Source: Sphingobacterium arenae (GTDB lineage Bacteria; Bacteroidota; Bacteroidia; Sphingobacteriales; Sphingobacteriaceae). Taken from it: a DNA stretch of 64,000 nucleotides. Below are positions 54,187 through 63,752 of the stretch, piece by piece. How positions within the stretch are numbered: the first letter of the stretch is position 1; every line of letters starts with the position of its first letter. Position numbers and translations under genes: made by a program. Below the pieces are notes generated by a model that saw only the letters and a program-made list of their open reading frames with translations, did not search any database and was not told the DNA's origin. The stretch lies in NCBI RefSeq assembly GCF_014692505.1, contig NZ_JACNYK010000001.1:1590983-1654982 (forward strand). The letters are read 5' to 3'.

Positions 54187-55299
54187 CTAGTTTTTTAGTG
54201 GGCCTTCCTGTATTTCTGCAGATGGTTTTAGAATGATGTGATTTTCTGGTGAAAGATTACCGAACACTTCTGTCAGTGTATCCACGCGTATGCCTTCTTT
54301 GATGGCAATACGTTTGATCGCGTTATCGTCCAAGGTCATGATATATTTTCCCGACTGTGTATGGAGGATGCTTTTCGAAGAAACCCAAAACGAAGGTTTT
54401 TTACGCTGTAATATCAACTTAACTTGTGCATAATCACCACCCTGCAATTCATCCGAAGGATTGTCTACATCAAACTCCAATGTAAGGGAACGATCCTGTT
54501 GGTTGAGTAGGCCGGAAGTGCGCGACAGTGCCGCGTCAAAAATTTTTCCCGGCTGTGAACTCACGGTAAATGTCGCTTGCATATCTCCCTGGACGGACGT
54601 CGCGTGTCTTTCGGGCAAAGAGAGTGTCAGACGGAGTTTATTGCCTTGCGCCATCAAAAACAAGGGAATGTTCGAATCTGTGCCCGCCAGCGCACCGACC
54701 GAAACATTTCTTTGCGTGATTACACCATCGAAAGGGGCTGTGATACGTAAATATTGTTGTAGTTGAGCGGAATGTGCTGTACCCGCTTGGGAAGCTTGAT
54801 AAGCGGACTTGGCACTTTCCATAGTACTTTTAGCCCGATCTAGCTCTATATCTGCTACCGCCCCCGTTGTCTTAGAAGCATCTACCAATCGCTCATATGC
54901 CTGTTTCGCATAGAGGTAATCACTATATATTTTTTGTTCATTGGATTTGTTGGACAGATACCGTTGTTCCATTTCTGGTGCTTCCAGAAGGGCTAGAAGT
55001 TGTCCTTTGTGGACGCGATCGCCACGATCAACATACAGCTGTTTGACAAAGCCTTTAACCTTGGCGTATATGGAAACCTGTTCATAAGGATTTAGTTCCC
55101 CGGGAACGGATATTTCGTATTGGGGATTAATGAACTGTACAGGTGCCGTCGGATAACTCACGGTCGTTGGCTTCGTATTTTGTGTTGGTTTTTGGCCTTT
55201 ACCTCTTGGGGAACACGCTGTAACAACGAATGCTAAGATAATTGTCAATGCTCGCAATGCGGGCGATATTCTATTTTTTGAAATGCTTTGATACATCAT
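54187..55299 (-). CDS. RND efflux periplasmic adaptor lipoprotein
   Basis: The 370-residue membrane-fusion lipoprotein (lipobox VVTAC) links the RND pump to the TolC channel. It has a barrel-sandwich lipoyl motif (SIYAKVKGFVKQLYVDRGDRVHKGQLLALLEAPEM), an alpha-helical hairpin (residues ~110-190) and a beta-barrel domain (PFDGVITQRNVSVGALAG, then TSVQGDMQATFTV). Gene order TolC-RND-adaptor differs from the commoner adaptor-first order. The two Mets at the start make 55296 equally possible. Confidence 0.93.
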   Translation of the reverse strand: MMYQSISKNRISPALRALTIILAFVVTACSPRGKGQKPTQNTKPTTVSYPTAPVQFINPQYEISVPGELNPYEQVSIYAKVKGFVKQLYVDRGDRVHKGQLLALLEAPEMEQRYLSNKSNEQKIYSDYLYAKQAYERLVDASKTTGAVADIELDRAKSTMESAKSAYQASQAGTAHSAQLQQYLRITAPFDGVITQRNVSVGALAGTDSNIPLFLMAQGNKLRLTLSLPERHATSVQGDMQATFTVSSQPGKIFDAALSRTSGLLNQQDRSLTLEFDVDNPSDELQGGDYAQVKLILQRKKPSFWVSSKSILHTQSGKYIMTLDDNAIKRIAIKEGIRVDTLTEVFGNLSPENHIILKPSAEIQEGPLKN

Positions 55300-55321
55300 T
55301 TTGTGTTATTTTAAAAGGTGG

Positions 55322-58300
55322 TTATATCGTCTCTTTTTGTGCGTAGTAGGGGCTTTCCTTATCGTCAGGATCTAATGACGGACTAACAATAGAAGTTCGG
55401 GACATCATGGATGAAAAAAAGTGTGGAACCAATAATAGTATAGTTACTGTGGATGCAACCAATCCCCCAATGACCGCTCTACCTAAAGGGGCAACCTGTT
55501 CAGCTCCATCACCCAAGCCCATTGCCATGGGTAGCATTCCTGCCATCATGGCGACTGCCGTCATTAATACTGGCCTTAATCGGGACGAGGCTGCTAACCT
55601 AGCGGCATTAGCAGGTTTGAGCGCCATTTTTTTACGATAGTACTCTGCCTGGTTAACAAGTAGTACGGCATTTGACACCGATACGCCTAATGACATAATA
55701 ATTCCCATGTAGGACTGAAGATTGAGCGTGCTACCCGTGAGGAAGAGCAAGACTAGGCTCCCAGCAATAACTCCGGGTAGTACCGATAGAATAACCAACG
55801 GAACTTTAAAGGACTGGTAATAGGCTGAGAGCATTAGAAAAATAACGATAATGGCTACTCCCAAACCGATCAAAAGACTGCCGAGGGTTTCATCGAGTAA
55901 CTGTAGCGTTCCTTCTGTCCATATTGTAGTTCCGCGAGGCGGTTCACCGGCATCGTTAATGGCTGCTTTAACTGCTCGTGATGCGGTACCCAAGTCCTTT
56001 CCGTAAACATTGGCTACTAAAGTAACATACCGATTAGGGCCTTTTCGGTTTACCTGTGCGGGGGAGGTAATTTGACGTATGGTTGCGATATCTTCCAGTA
56101 CAGGGCGCATGCTGCCTTTTTTCACGGGAAGCGATCGCAATTTTTCTTCTGATGATATATCGCCTTCCGGTATTTGTACTTGTGTTTGAAATACCAACCC
56201 TGATTTTGGATCGATCCAAAGATTTTTATCCGTAAAACGGGTGGATGAGGTGGCGGTTACCAAACTTCGAGTAACATCCTGCATCGTTAATCCAAATTGT
56301 CCAGCTAAATCGCGATCTACATCAATCTCCAATGTGGGGTAGAAAAGCGCTTCGGCAATGCGGACGTCTCGCAGATAGGATATTTCTTTGAGGTTTGCTT
56401 CAATCTTCGACGCATGGGCAAATGCATCATTTATTTGATTTGCGCCTACTTTTATTTCAATCGGTGTCATAGCACCTTGTCCCATTATTTTCTCGGTCAG
56501 TTCCATCGGTTCGAAATTGAATCGGACTTCGGGATATTTTTCGGCAATCTCTTGCCTGATATCTTCTTTCAGATCTTCCATAGATCCGCTGTATACATCC
56601 TGATTGATGGATACCTGTAAGACAGCTTCGTGCGAGGCACTTGTGAAGAGAAAAATAGGATTGATTGGCGAGCCCGCAGGGTGCGTGCCTACAAATGCCG
56701 ATGTTAGGTTTATTCCGTTATCCGGTACTAATGTCCTAATATCTTCGGTAACTCGGCTAACTATTTTTTCCGTTTTTTCAATCCGGCTTCCTTGGGGAGC
56801 TTGTATCCGCAACTGAAAATCCCCGTTATTAGAAACAGGCATTACATCTGTTCCCACAACGGCTAACAACGTAGCGGCAATCCCTCCGGCAATTAAAGCA
56901 TATATGCCGAAAAGAAATAATGACTTTGTTCCCCATTTGCGCATCCTGTAAGAATAGTTCACCCGGAATTTTTCAAAGAAAGCTCTTTTTCTTGGCGTAT
57001 CGGCTTCTTTGTTATGCTTGTTTTTCATCATCCAATTCGCTAAGATGGGGACGAAAGTTTGTGATGCTAAAAAAGACGCTATCATAGCGAAAGCAACTGC
57101 CATCGATAAGGGCATGAACATGTCTCTCGGAATACCTGTCATGATAAACGCAGGTGTTAACACAGCGAGGATACAGAGTAATATCAATAATTTGGGAATC
57201 GAGATCTCCAACAAGGCATCCACAATGGCACGCTGTTTTCTCTTGCCCATTTCCATATGCTGGTGGATATTCTCTATCGTTACAGTAGCTTCATCGACCA
57301 AAATGCCGATAGAGAGGGCTAGGCCACTTAATGTCATGATGTTGATGGTCTGGCCAAAAAGGTGCAATACCGTAACAGCCGAAAGGATGGCAATTGGAAT
57401 AGTCAATACTACAATAACCGCACCGCGGGTATCACCCAAAAACAACAATATCATCAAGCCTGTGAATACAGCACCCAATATGCCTTCGTGAATAAGTGTC
57501 GAAAGTGCTCGTTCGATATAGGTTGACTGATCGAATTCATAACGAACATCTACATCCTCAGGTAGTTGGTTTTTGAGCAGGGGGATAGCATCCTTTAGGT
57601 TCTTTACTGCATCCAACGTCGAGGCATCCGCTTTTTTGATGATGGGCAAGTAAACGGACCGTTTGCCGTTTACCAGTGCATACCCCACGGTTTGATCGGC
57701 GCCATCTAGTACATTTGCTACGTCCTTCACATATATGGTACGGTTCCCGATTTTCTTTACCGGTGTATTCAGAAACTCTTCTGGGTTTTTGGCGATCGAG
57801 TTAATCGGTGCCATTAGATTTTGATCACCTATACGGATATTCCCAGCAGGGGAAGGGAGGCTGTTCTTCATCATCGCGATAGTCACTTCCTCGGGACTTA
57901 GTTCATTTGCTTGCAATGCTTCGGGATCTACATTGACAACTATAGAGCGGATGTTACCGCCGAAAGGTGCGGGCGACGTAATGCCCGGTATTTCTACGAA
58001 CATCGGTCTAATTCTTGTAATTGCGAGCGTTTGCAGTTCATTGACCGATCGTTGCTCGCTCTCGAATACAAGTTGCCCCACGGGAAGCGAGCTCCCGTCA
58101 AACCTTACCACCATTGGGGGTACGGCACCGAGAGGTAGAAAACCCATCGCTCTGGAAACAGTGGTAGATACCTCGCCGGCAACTTGTGCCATATCAGTCC
58201 CGGGATAAAAGGTAAGCTTCATAAGCGTCAAACCCTGTACGCTTTTGAAATCTATGTTCTTTACCCCACTTACAAACAACAGTACTTTTTGAAACTCATT

Positions 58301-58492
58301 GGCCATAAACCCATCCATATAGGCAGGAGATAATCCCCCATAAGGCATAGCGATATATATCGCCGGCAGTTCCACTTCGGGAAAAATATCTACATGGATG
58401 TTTTTTATGGTATTATAGGAAAAGAAGCCTATTGTCATCACAAAGACCATAATGGCAATCGGTCTTCTTAACGCAAATCTTATCAGGTTCAT
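55322..58492 (-). CDS. RND-family efflux pump (AcrB-type)
   Basis: This 1056-residue inner-membrane pump has the 12-helix RND layout with two large periplasmic loops. The N-terminus is FALRRPIAIMVFVMTIGFFSYN. The proton-relay region in TM4 reads LSIGILVDEATVTIENIH, with Asp-Glu where AcrB has Asp-Asp. Another family mark is GIIMSLGVSVSNAVLLVNQAEY in the second half. Substrate is unclear: it is not an obvious CusA, since the typical heavy-metal signature is not recognised, but the copper operon is adjacent. It starts 9 bases after the TolC-like gene. Confidence 0.95.
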   Translation of the reverse strand: MNLIRFALRRPIAIMVFVMTIGFFSYNTIKNIHVDIFPEVELPAIYIAMPYGGLSPAYMDGFMANEFQKVLLFVSGVKNIDFKSVQGLTLMKLTFYPGTDMAQVAGEVSTTVSRAMGFLPLGAVPPMVVRFDGSSLPVGQLVFESEQRSVNELQTLAITRIRPMFVEIPGITSPAPFGGNIRSIVVNVDPEALQANELSPEEVTIAMMKNSLPSPAGNIRIGDQNLMAPINSIAKNPEEFLNTPVKKIGNRTIYVKDVANVLDGADQTVGYALVNGKRSVYLPIIKKADASTLDAVKNLKDAIPLLKNQLPEDVDVRYEFDQSTYIERALSTLIHEGILGAVFTGLMILLFLGDTRGAVIVVLTIPIAILSAVTVLHLFGQTINIMTLSGLALSIGILVDEATVTIENIHQHMEMGKRKQRAIVDALLEISIPKLLILLCILAVLTPAFIMTGIPRDMFMPLSMAVAFAMIASFLASQTFVPILANWMMKNKHNKEADTPRKRAFFEKFRVNYSYRMRKWGTKSLFLFGIYALIAGGIAATLLAVVGTDVMPVSNNGDFQLRIQAPQGSRIEKTEKIVSRVTEDIRTLVPDNGINLTSAFVGTHPAGSPINPIFLFTSASHEAVLQVSINQDVYSGSMEDLKEDIRQEIAEKYPEVRFNFEPMELTEKIMGQGAMTPIEIKVGANQINDAFAHASKIEANLKEISYLRDVRIAEALFYPTLEIDVDRDLAGQFGLTMQDVTRSLVTATSSTRFTDKNLWIDPKSGLVFQTQVQIPEGDISSEEKLRSLPVKKGSMRPVLEDIATIRQITSPAQVNRKGPNRYVTLVANVYGKDLGTASRAVKAAINDAGEPPRGTTIWTEGTLQLLDETLGSLLIGLGVAIIVIFLMLSAYYQSFKVPLVILSVLPGVIAGSLVLLFLTGSTLNLQSYMGIIMSLGVSVSNAVLLVNQAEYYRKKMALKPANAARLAASSRLRPVLMTAVAMMAGMLPMAMGLGDGAEQVAPLGRAVIGGLVASTVTILLLVPHFFSSMMSRTSIVSPSLDPDDKESPYYAQKETI

Positions 58493-58501
58493 GTGTAATA
58501 A

Positions 58502-59878
58502 TTAAAGATTGTTAAATAGAAAATCAAAATCAGCGGTCAACTCTGCCTCGTAAGCGAGTAACGCCCAATAGTCACGGGAAGCCTCTATATGAGCATTTTC
58601 AGCCTGTTCTAGTAAAGTGCGTATCTGTAATAATTCGCTTAATGTAATCAGACCGCTTTTATATCTTGCTAAATACATACGGTAGGCGTCCTGCGATTGC
58701 TTTACTGCAAACCTCGTTTTTCCAAGCTGTTCATATTGCCTACGGATCTTTGTCTGTGACGCGGACAGATCTGCCTGCATCGCTTTGCCGTATTGTGCTT
58801 GGAGTAACTTGGTGCTTTCTGCATTCTTAGAAAACTCTTCACTTTTTAAACGGTTGGTATGGAGGCTGGTTATATTCCACATGATGCCGATACCAATTAA
58901 AATGTTGCTGGAGGTATTTCTGAAGCCATCTTGCCATTCGCCCGACACGGTGCCGTTTGGGTTGATGCCCGTTCCACGATAAGCATATCCTCCCAATAGA
59001 TTTATAGAGGGTAAAGAAGCCCTTTTTTGAGCGTCGCCACGCAGTGTATAATATGTAGCTTGTTTATGCAAAGCTTGTAGCGTGGGGTGTGATACATTGA
59101 TGCCGTGTTTTTCGCTTAACCGATCGTTTTTTGGATTGCCAAAACGATGGGCGGAGATTCCGTAATCAACGGTGTCGTGGCCATACAGTTCCAACAGCTT
59201 GATCAGCGAGGCATTTTTAAAGCCATCCCATTTATCTCGCTCCCCCATAGCCTGGACATAAGACGATGACGCTAATAGGCTATCTGCCGCTGGTCTTATC
59301 CCGGCAGCGGAAAGACCGGATGTAATGTTGCGTATACTGTCTAGGCGCTCCGCATTTCTGGTTGCCCAGCTTAGTTTGGCGTTGTTATATAATAGCGTAA
59401 TATATCGTTCGGACAATGTTCTTTTAAGGTCCAGTAGATAAGCATCCTTTTCGCTGACTGTTTTATCGATCAGGGTATTCGCGGCTTCATTTGCCTTGCG
59501 AAGTTTTCCAAAAGAAAATAATTCCCATTCTACCGTAGTGGAACCGAAGCTGTTGGCTGCCAGAGAGCTACCGTTTGAGCCAGTTGTTGCACCACTTACA
59601 TTAAAAAAACCTGCTTGAGGGAAAAATGCGCCTGCGCTGCCTTCGTATGTTCCATAGGTGTTTTGTACCTGTGCCTTAATTTGTGGTAGCATATTAGCCC
59701 TAACGACCCGTTCATGAACTTTTGCGGCATCAATAGCGGACATTTTTGCTCCAACTCCGGGGTAGTTTTTTTCAACATCAGGCCAGAGGCTACCCAACGT
59801 ATATTGCTGCTGTGCGTATAATGGAAACACGGCAGGAATGACGAACCACACCGTGATTGCCATAATCTTTTTTATCAT
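58502..59878 (-). CDS. TolC-like outer-membrane efflux channel
   Basis: The 458-residue protein has a signal peptide (ending PLYAQQ) and two repeats of long helices and short strands as in TolC/OprM (QYTLGSLWPDVEKNYPGVGAKMSAIDAAKV; FGKLRKANEAANTLIDK; MYLARYKSGLITLSELLQIRTLLEQAENAH). No lipobox is seen. It supplies the exit duct for the RND pump and is the first pump gene in the operon. Confidence 0.93.
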   Translation of the reverse strand: MIKKIMAITVWFVIPAVFPLYAQQQYTLGSLWPDVEKNYPGVGAKMSAIDAAKVHERVVRANMLPQIKAQVQNTYGTYEGSAGAFFPQAGFFNVSGATTGSNGSSLAANSFGSTTVEWELFSFGKLRKANEAANTLIDKTVSEKDAYLLDLKRTLSERYITLLYNNAKLSWATRNAERLDSIRNITSGLSAAGIRPAADSLLASSSYVQAMGERDKWDGFKNASLIKLLELYGHDTVDYGISAHRFGNPKNDRLSEKHGINVSHPTLQALHKQATYYTLRGDAQKRASLPSINLLGGYAYRGTGINPNGTVSGEWQDGFRNTSSNILIGIGIMWNITSLHTNRLKSEEFSKNAESTKLLQAQYGKAMQADLSASQTKIRRQYEQLGKTRFAVKQSQDAYRMYLARYKSGLITLSELLQIRTLLEQAENAHIEASRDYWALLAYEAELTADFDFLFNNL

Positions 59879-59993
59879 ATTCCTATAAAATTTGGTAGGT
59901 CGTAAAGCCGACCAAGGATGATTTAAAAAATAAAAAAATAAAAATCACCTGTCGAAATCTTATCTCAACAAGAAAAGCCTGTCAGGAAGGGTA

Positions 59994-60389
59994 TTAAATG
60001 ATAAGTTTCCGGTATTGTAGGAAAATAGGTAGGGTACCGGCTAGTTTTAAGTTTCCATAAAGGGGATGTGCTTTTTCTTTACGGTGAGGAATGCAGAAAA
60101 GGAAAAATACAATAGCCGTAAACAATATCGCAGGTAGTATATCTACATGTTGCGATGAACCTTGTTTGATAACTTTCGTTGTCAACTCCGTATCCGCACA
60201 ACGGTCAGAACTATGGAATAGGGCGTTTGACCGATTAGTGGACGATTGTTCTTTTTTTATTGGGTTATCTGCGAAATTTTTGATACTGGCCTTCACCGGA
60301 CAAGAAGAAAGAAGCACAAAAAATAGCAGTGCTACGCCAGATAGGTATCGCTGATAAATTTTAAAGCTATCTAAAATATTCTTGTACAT
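59994..60389 (-). CDS. Small membrane protein of unknown function, copy A
   Basis: I do not recognise a characterised family. This 131-residue protein has an N-terminal hydrophobic segment followed by SSCPVKASIKNF, a middle section with DRCADTE, a second hydrophobic helix (ILPAILFTAIVFFLFCIP) and the ending LPIFLQYRKLII. The divergent gene at 60553 encodes a clearly related protein (CPIR, RC, VPLFLRNQSIII). It lies 115 bases upstream of the TolC gene on the same strand, so it may be part of the RND transcript. Cys-Pro and Arg-Cys sites could form a disulfide or bind metal. Confidence 0.7.
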   Translation of the reverse strand: MYKNILDSFKIYQRYLSGVALLFFVLLSSCPVKASIKNFADNPIKKEQSSTNRSNALFHSSDRCADTELTTKVIKQGSSQHVDILPAILFTAIVFFLFCIPHRKEKAHPLYGNLKLAGTLPIFLQYRKLII

Positions 60390-60503
60390 GGTTTACAAAC
60401 ATAGGTTTATTTGTCTAACTGCACAAAATAAAATCTCTGTTGGGTATGATTTAATATCGTTTAAAACATTTTGTCATCATTTTTTTACGCTAATTACCCC
60501 AAA

Positions 60504-60533
60504 TTGGATATCCTATCATTTTGTTTACCTTTG
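60504..60533 (+). promoter_or_regulatory. Promoter for small membrane protein copy B
   Basis: TTG (60504-60506), 19 bases, then TACCTTTG (60526-60533) is the best full match in the window to the Bacteroidota consensus TTTG-N19-TAnnTTTG. It ends 19 bases before the ATG at 60553. It lies in the 163-base divergent region shared with copy A. Confidence 0.65.
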
Positions 60534-60552
60534 TGGTAGGTAGATAATAATT

Positions 60553-60945
60553 ATGAATAAACACGTTAAATCGATTTATAAAAAAGTGCTGGCAGCAATA
60601 CTTTTGCTTGGCCTTTTCTGTATGATGATAAATACGTGCCCGATTAGGACCTTATTATCAAGTATCTCTTTACCTGGGACACATACGGAAAAATCCTCTG
60701 CTCCGCAACGGTTAATCGATCAGGGGGCTCGATGTTATGGCACCAACATGATTGAAGCCACGCTGTTGAAACGTTCGAAAGTCCGCAAAAATAATCATCA
60801 GAACGTTCCGGTTTTTTTTCGCGCAGGTTTATCTTTAGCTTCACTGCTTTTGTGCTCAGCTGCAAAGTCGATTGGTAAAAAGCGGAGATACTATTTTGTA
60901 GAAAGGGTTCCGCTGTTCCTTAGAAACCAGTCTATCATCATATAG
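60553..60945 (+). CDS. Small membrane protein of unknown function, copy B
   Basis: The 130-residue protein resembles the divergent neighbour at 59994-60389 across its length: N-terminal hydrophobic segment, NTCPIRTLLSS, a GARCYGTN site, a second hydrophobic stretch (AGLSLASLLLC), a basic cluster (GKKRRYYF) and the ending VPLFLRNQSIII. No known domain is seen. The divergent, paralogous arrangement suggests an old duplication with inversion. It has its own good promoter and is followed by a 177-base gap before the TlpA-like gene. A membrane or periplasmic location is predicted, with the Cys residues probably outside the cytoplasm. Confidence 0.68.
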   Translation: MNKHVKSIYKKVLAAILLLGLFCMMINTCPIRTLLSSISLPGTHTEKSSAPQRLIDQGARCYGTNMIEATLLKRSKVRKNNHQNVPVFFRAGLSLASLLLCSAAKSIGKKRRYYFVERVPLFLRNQSIII

Positions 60946-61122
60946 TACCCATTCCATCCAATTTTTTCGGGGTCCAAACTTCTATGATTTTTAAAGATTT
61001 TGACCGCCGACTCGCTCAAAAACAGCTTTACTGGGTTTTGCTACACAATGGTTCGATAACGACCTAGGATACCAGAACCAAGAAGCCATATTTATAAATT
61101 GAATACTCAAAATACGAATACC

Positions 61123-62229
61123 ATGAAAATAGGAATATTTTTAACCAAGATATTTGCATTAATCTTTTTTAGTGCTTGCAATGCAGCCAATGATGATAGT
61201 TTTATACTTGCAGGGCGTATTGATAATGCTCCTCAACTCCGTTCTATTGTCTTGTATGAAGGAGAAACATTTGTCGACTCTATTGCTTTAGATGAGAGCG
61301 GTAATTTTTATATGGAAGGTACAGCATTGGAACCAACGTTATACGAATTGCTTGTCGAGCAAGAGTCTTATATGTTGATATTAGAGAATGGAGAAAAGGT
61401 CGAGTTTAAAGCCGATTTAAATGCACCTCGCCAATACACGGTAAAAGGTTCTGAAACTTCGACAAAACTAAAAGAGCTTAACGAAATGCGTGACAGATTT
61501 CAAGAACACCAAATGAATTTACAAAATGAATTTGAGCAACGTTTGGGGAAGGGAGAAGAACAGGCGGTCGTTCAACATGATCTTATAGCTAAAAATGATG
61601 TCTACACCAGCGATTTAGCGGAACAGGTTTTGCAGTTTGCGCGGAATAATGAAGATAACCTAGCGGGTTTCTTCGGTATGTTGGTTCTCTATTCCGTAGA
61701 TCCCACAGGATATGAAGAGGTGCTTGTTGAGTATGCGGAAAAAGCACGACACCAGTTTCCTAACAATGAGACAGCACAATCTTTTGCTACTCATATGGAA
61801 GAGATTAAGCCACTAAGCATCGGTCAAATTGCGCCTGATTTTAGTTCGACAACACCGGATGGCAAAGAAGTGAAGCTTTCGGATCTCAGAGGTCAATATG
61901 TTTTACTAGATTTTTGGGCAGCGTGGTGTACGCCGTGCCGTCATGAGAATCCGAATATTGTGACCCAGTATCATCAGTTTAAAGATAAAGGATTTACAGT
62001 GTTTGGCGTCTCTCTGGATCAAGATCGTGAAGCCTGGTTAAAAGCGATTAAAGACGACAAACTGGAGTGGACACAGGTCTCTGAGCTTAAAATGTGGAAT
62101 AGCGAGGCGGGTCGGTTGTATAATATCACCGCGATTCCTGCATCTTTTATGATAGATCCTGATGGAAAAATAATAGGAAAGAATCTCCGTGGGCCGGCTT
62201 TGAAACAGTTTTTAGATAGAAATCTATAA
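61123..62229 (+). CDS. TlpA/ResA-like thiol-disulfide oxidoreductase lipoprotein
   Basis: This 368-residue lipoprotein (lipobox FFSAC) has a DUF4369-like N-terminal domain (FILAGRIDNAPQLRSIVLYEGETFVDSIALDESGNFYMEG), a helical middle, and a thioredoxin domain from about residue 230 (IGQIAPDFSSTTPDGKEVKLSDLRGQYVLLDFWAAWC). The redox pair is Cys269-Cys272 in WCTPC, and the cis-Pro is in TAIPASFMID. It probably reduces periplasmic disulfides, for instance in cytochrome c or other exported proteins. The start at 61123 is chosen over an in-frame TTG at 61099. Confidence 0.92.
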   Translation: MKIGIFLTKIFALIFFSACNAANDDSFILAGRIDNAPQLRSIVLYEGETFVDSIALDESGNFYMEGTALEPTLYELLVEQESYMLILENGEKVEFKADLNAPRQYTVKGSETSTKLKELNEMRDRFQEHQMNLQNEFEQRLGKGEEQAVVQHDLIAKNDVYTSDLAEQVLQFARNNEDNLAGFFGMLVLYSVDPTGYEEVLVEYAEKARHQFPNNETAQSFATHMEEIKPLSIGQIAPDFSSTTPDGKEVKLSDLRGQYVLLDFWAAWCTPCRHENPNIVTQYHQFKDKGFTVFGVSLDQDREAWLKAIKDDKLEWTQVSELKMWNSEAGRLYNITAIPASFMIDPDGKIIGKNLRGPALKQFLDRNL

Positions 62230-62282
62230 TTATATTAGAAGCTCATACAATTAAGCCTTGGGCTCTTATCCGGTCCACTTTG

Positions 62283-62312
62283 AAAAAAGCTCGATTTTGG
62301 TCGAGCTTTTTT
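62283..62312. terminator. Bidirectional terminator between TlpA-like and AlkD-like genes
   Basis: AAAAAAGCTCGA (62283-62294) and TCGAGCTTTTTT (62301-62312) form a perfect 12-bp stem with a 6-base loop. T-runs occur on both strands, so it can end both converging transcripts. Confidence 0.92.
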
Positions 62313-62322
62313 CGATTAAGCA

Positions 62323-63003
62323 TCAAAAGCCCCTATTATTATATTTGTTAGCTGCGGGCTTTTTTAAATTCAAGTAATAATCTCTCGTTTCCGGGGCGAA
62401 TTTCTCAATTGCATAACGAAGCGTTATTCTTGGCATATCAGCCGCATATTTGTCAAGGAAAATTTTTAATGTTTTTTCATCACGTTTCCCCGCTTCTCTT
62501 ATCCAACTTCCCACAGCTTTTTGCACGTATTCATCGGTGTCATTTATTAGAATTTCAGCAATTTTAAATGTATCTTCCACTTCATTTTTTCTAATAAAGT
62601 AATAGGTACTTACGATTGCAGTTCGACGTTCCAATGGGTTTTTAGATTTTGCTAAATTGTACAATTGTTTTCTATCTTTGTCGTGTAGATATCTACCAAC
62701 CACATAGGGGGCTGCTCTATCTACTAAACCCCAATTATCAATCCATTTATGATTATCAATAAACGCTCTATATATATCTTGTCGTTCATCTTTGGAAGTT
62801 TTATTATTTCGTGCTTTCCAATCTAAAATAGATACAGCTCCAAGTCTATGATTGTCATCTTTTTCTCTTAGCAATTTTACAACCTCAAATACTGGAGTTT
62901 TTTCGTGTTTTTTTGCTAGAGAAAATATTTCTCTCTTTGGGATTTCTCCAGAATAATTTTGGCTTATTATGGTTAATGTTTCGATAAATTCTTTAGCGGT
63001 CAT
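62323..63003 (-). CDS. AlkD-like DNA alkylation repair protein
   Basis: The 226-residue protein is built of HEAT-like helical repeats as in AlkD DNA glycosylases, which remove bulky or positively charged alkylated bases without base flipping. Family motifs are DNHRLGAVSILDWKAR, DNWGLVDRAAPYVVGRYL (with the catalytic-site Asp and Trp), LERRTAIVSTYYFIRKNE and YVQKAVGSWIREAGKRD. Length fits. It ends 10 bases from the bidirectional terminator and follows the membrane protein gene by 3 bases, so they may be co-transcribed. Confidence 0.9.
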   Translation of the reverse strand: MTAKEFIETLTIISQNYSGEIPKREIFSLAKKHEKTPVFEVVKLLREKDDNHRLGAVSILDWKARNNKTSKDERQDIYRAFIDNHKWIDNWGLVDRAAPYVVGRYLHDKDRKQLYNLAKSKNPLERRTAIVSTYYFIRKNEVEDTFKIAEILINDTDEYVQKAVGSWIREAGKRDEKTLKIFLDKYAADMPRITLRYAIEKFAPETRDYYLNLKKPAANKYNNRGF

Positions 63004-63006
63004 AGT

Positions 63007-63651
63007 CTAAGGATTATGTATTTTTTTATTTTTACGAGAAATTGTCAGTTTAACAATCCCCAGCAGGATGAGGGCAAGTGTAGCTATTAGAAAAAGTACG
63101 CCAATACCGTTCAATAAAGCCTTCGGATAGCCTAATTTGCTGGCATCGGCAAACGGGTAGGGGTAATGCTGTGTAAGGGTACCCAGAAGCATAACATACA
63201 GGATATACAGCAAAGGATAGAGTAGCCAAGGCAGAAACCCTTTCCAGGTCAACCCGTCTTTGGAGATGAAGCAAATCCAAAACAGCATGAAACCTATAGG
63301 TTGAACCGTATGCAGCAGTTCAGTGATCAGTAGCGGAAAACCCGAAAACTCGGATAATGGTCGGAGAACGGTATGGTATATCAATCCAACAATGGCAATA
63401 AACACGGTAATTGCAAAAATGGAGTCAGGCCGTATTAACCATTTCCCAATACGGGAAGCCCCTTTAAATCCATAAAATGTATAACACAGGGCAACCAGCG
63501 TATTGGTCGTTATGGTGAAGTAACCTATGAATTGGGCAAGATATCGTCCGAATGAAAGAGACCCTTCGGCAACCAAAATGGAAAACTGCGCGATAACTGC
63601 GAACCACCCGACGATGGCTCCGATAGCAACGTAAAAGTTTTTTGCTTTCAT
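63007..63651 (-). CDS. Pr6Pr-family membrane protein
   Basis: This 214-residue protein has six predicted membrane segments and the pattern of Pr6Pr/FAR-17a-like proteins: YFTITTNTLVALCYTFYG, YHTVLRPLSEFSG, ELLHTVQPIGFMLFW, YPLLYILYVMLLG and YPYPFADASKLGYPKALLNG. Members are widespread and uncharacterised; eukaryotic relatives (AIG1/ADTRP) hydrolyse fatty-acid esters of hydroxy fatty acids. The His in YHTV is a candidate catalytic residue by that analogy. It sits directly upstream of the AlkD-like gene. Confidence 0.85.
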   Translation of the reverse strand: MKAKNFYVAIGAIVGWFAVIAQFSILVAEGSLSFGRYLAQFIGYFTITTNTLVALCYTFYGFKGASRIGKWLIRPDSIFAITVFIAIVGLIYHTVLRPLSEFSGFPLLITELLHTVQPIGFMLFWICFISKDGLTWKGFLPWLLYPLLYILYVMLLGTLTQHYPYPFADASKLGYPKALLNGIGVLFLIATLALILLGIVKLTISRKNKKIHNP

Positions 63652-63752
63652 GGGATGGATATGCTATAAGATATCCAATAAAGATAGAAAGAATTTATCT
63701 GGGTTTGTATAGAACAACCTCTTGATCTTTCCATACACTAAAACAAAAAAAA

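Noticed and set aside
57009..57491. 160-residue frame antisense to the RND pump
   Set aside because: Shadow of the pump's conserved transmembrane coding sequence.
59890..59917. Possible operator upstream of tolC (TTGGT...ACCAA)
   Set aside because: The dyad is imperfect with a mismatch and offset; not strong enough to list as a site.
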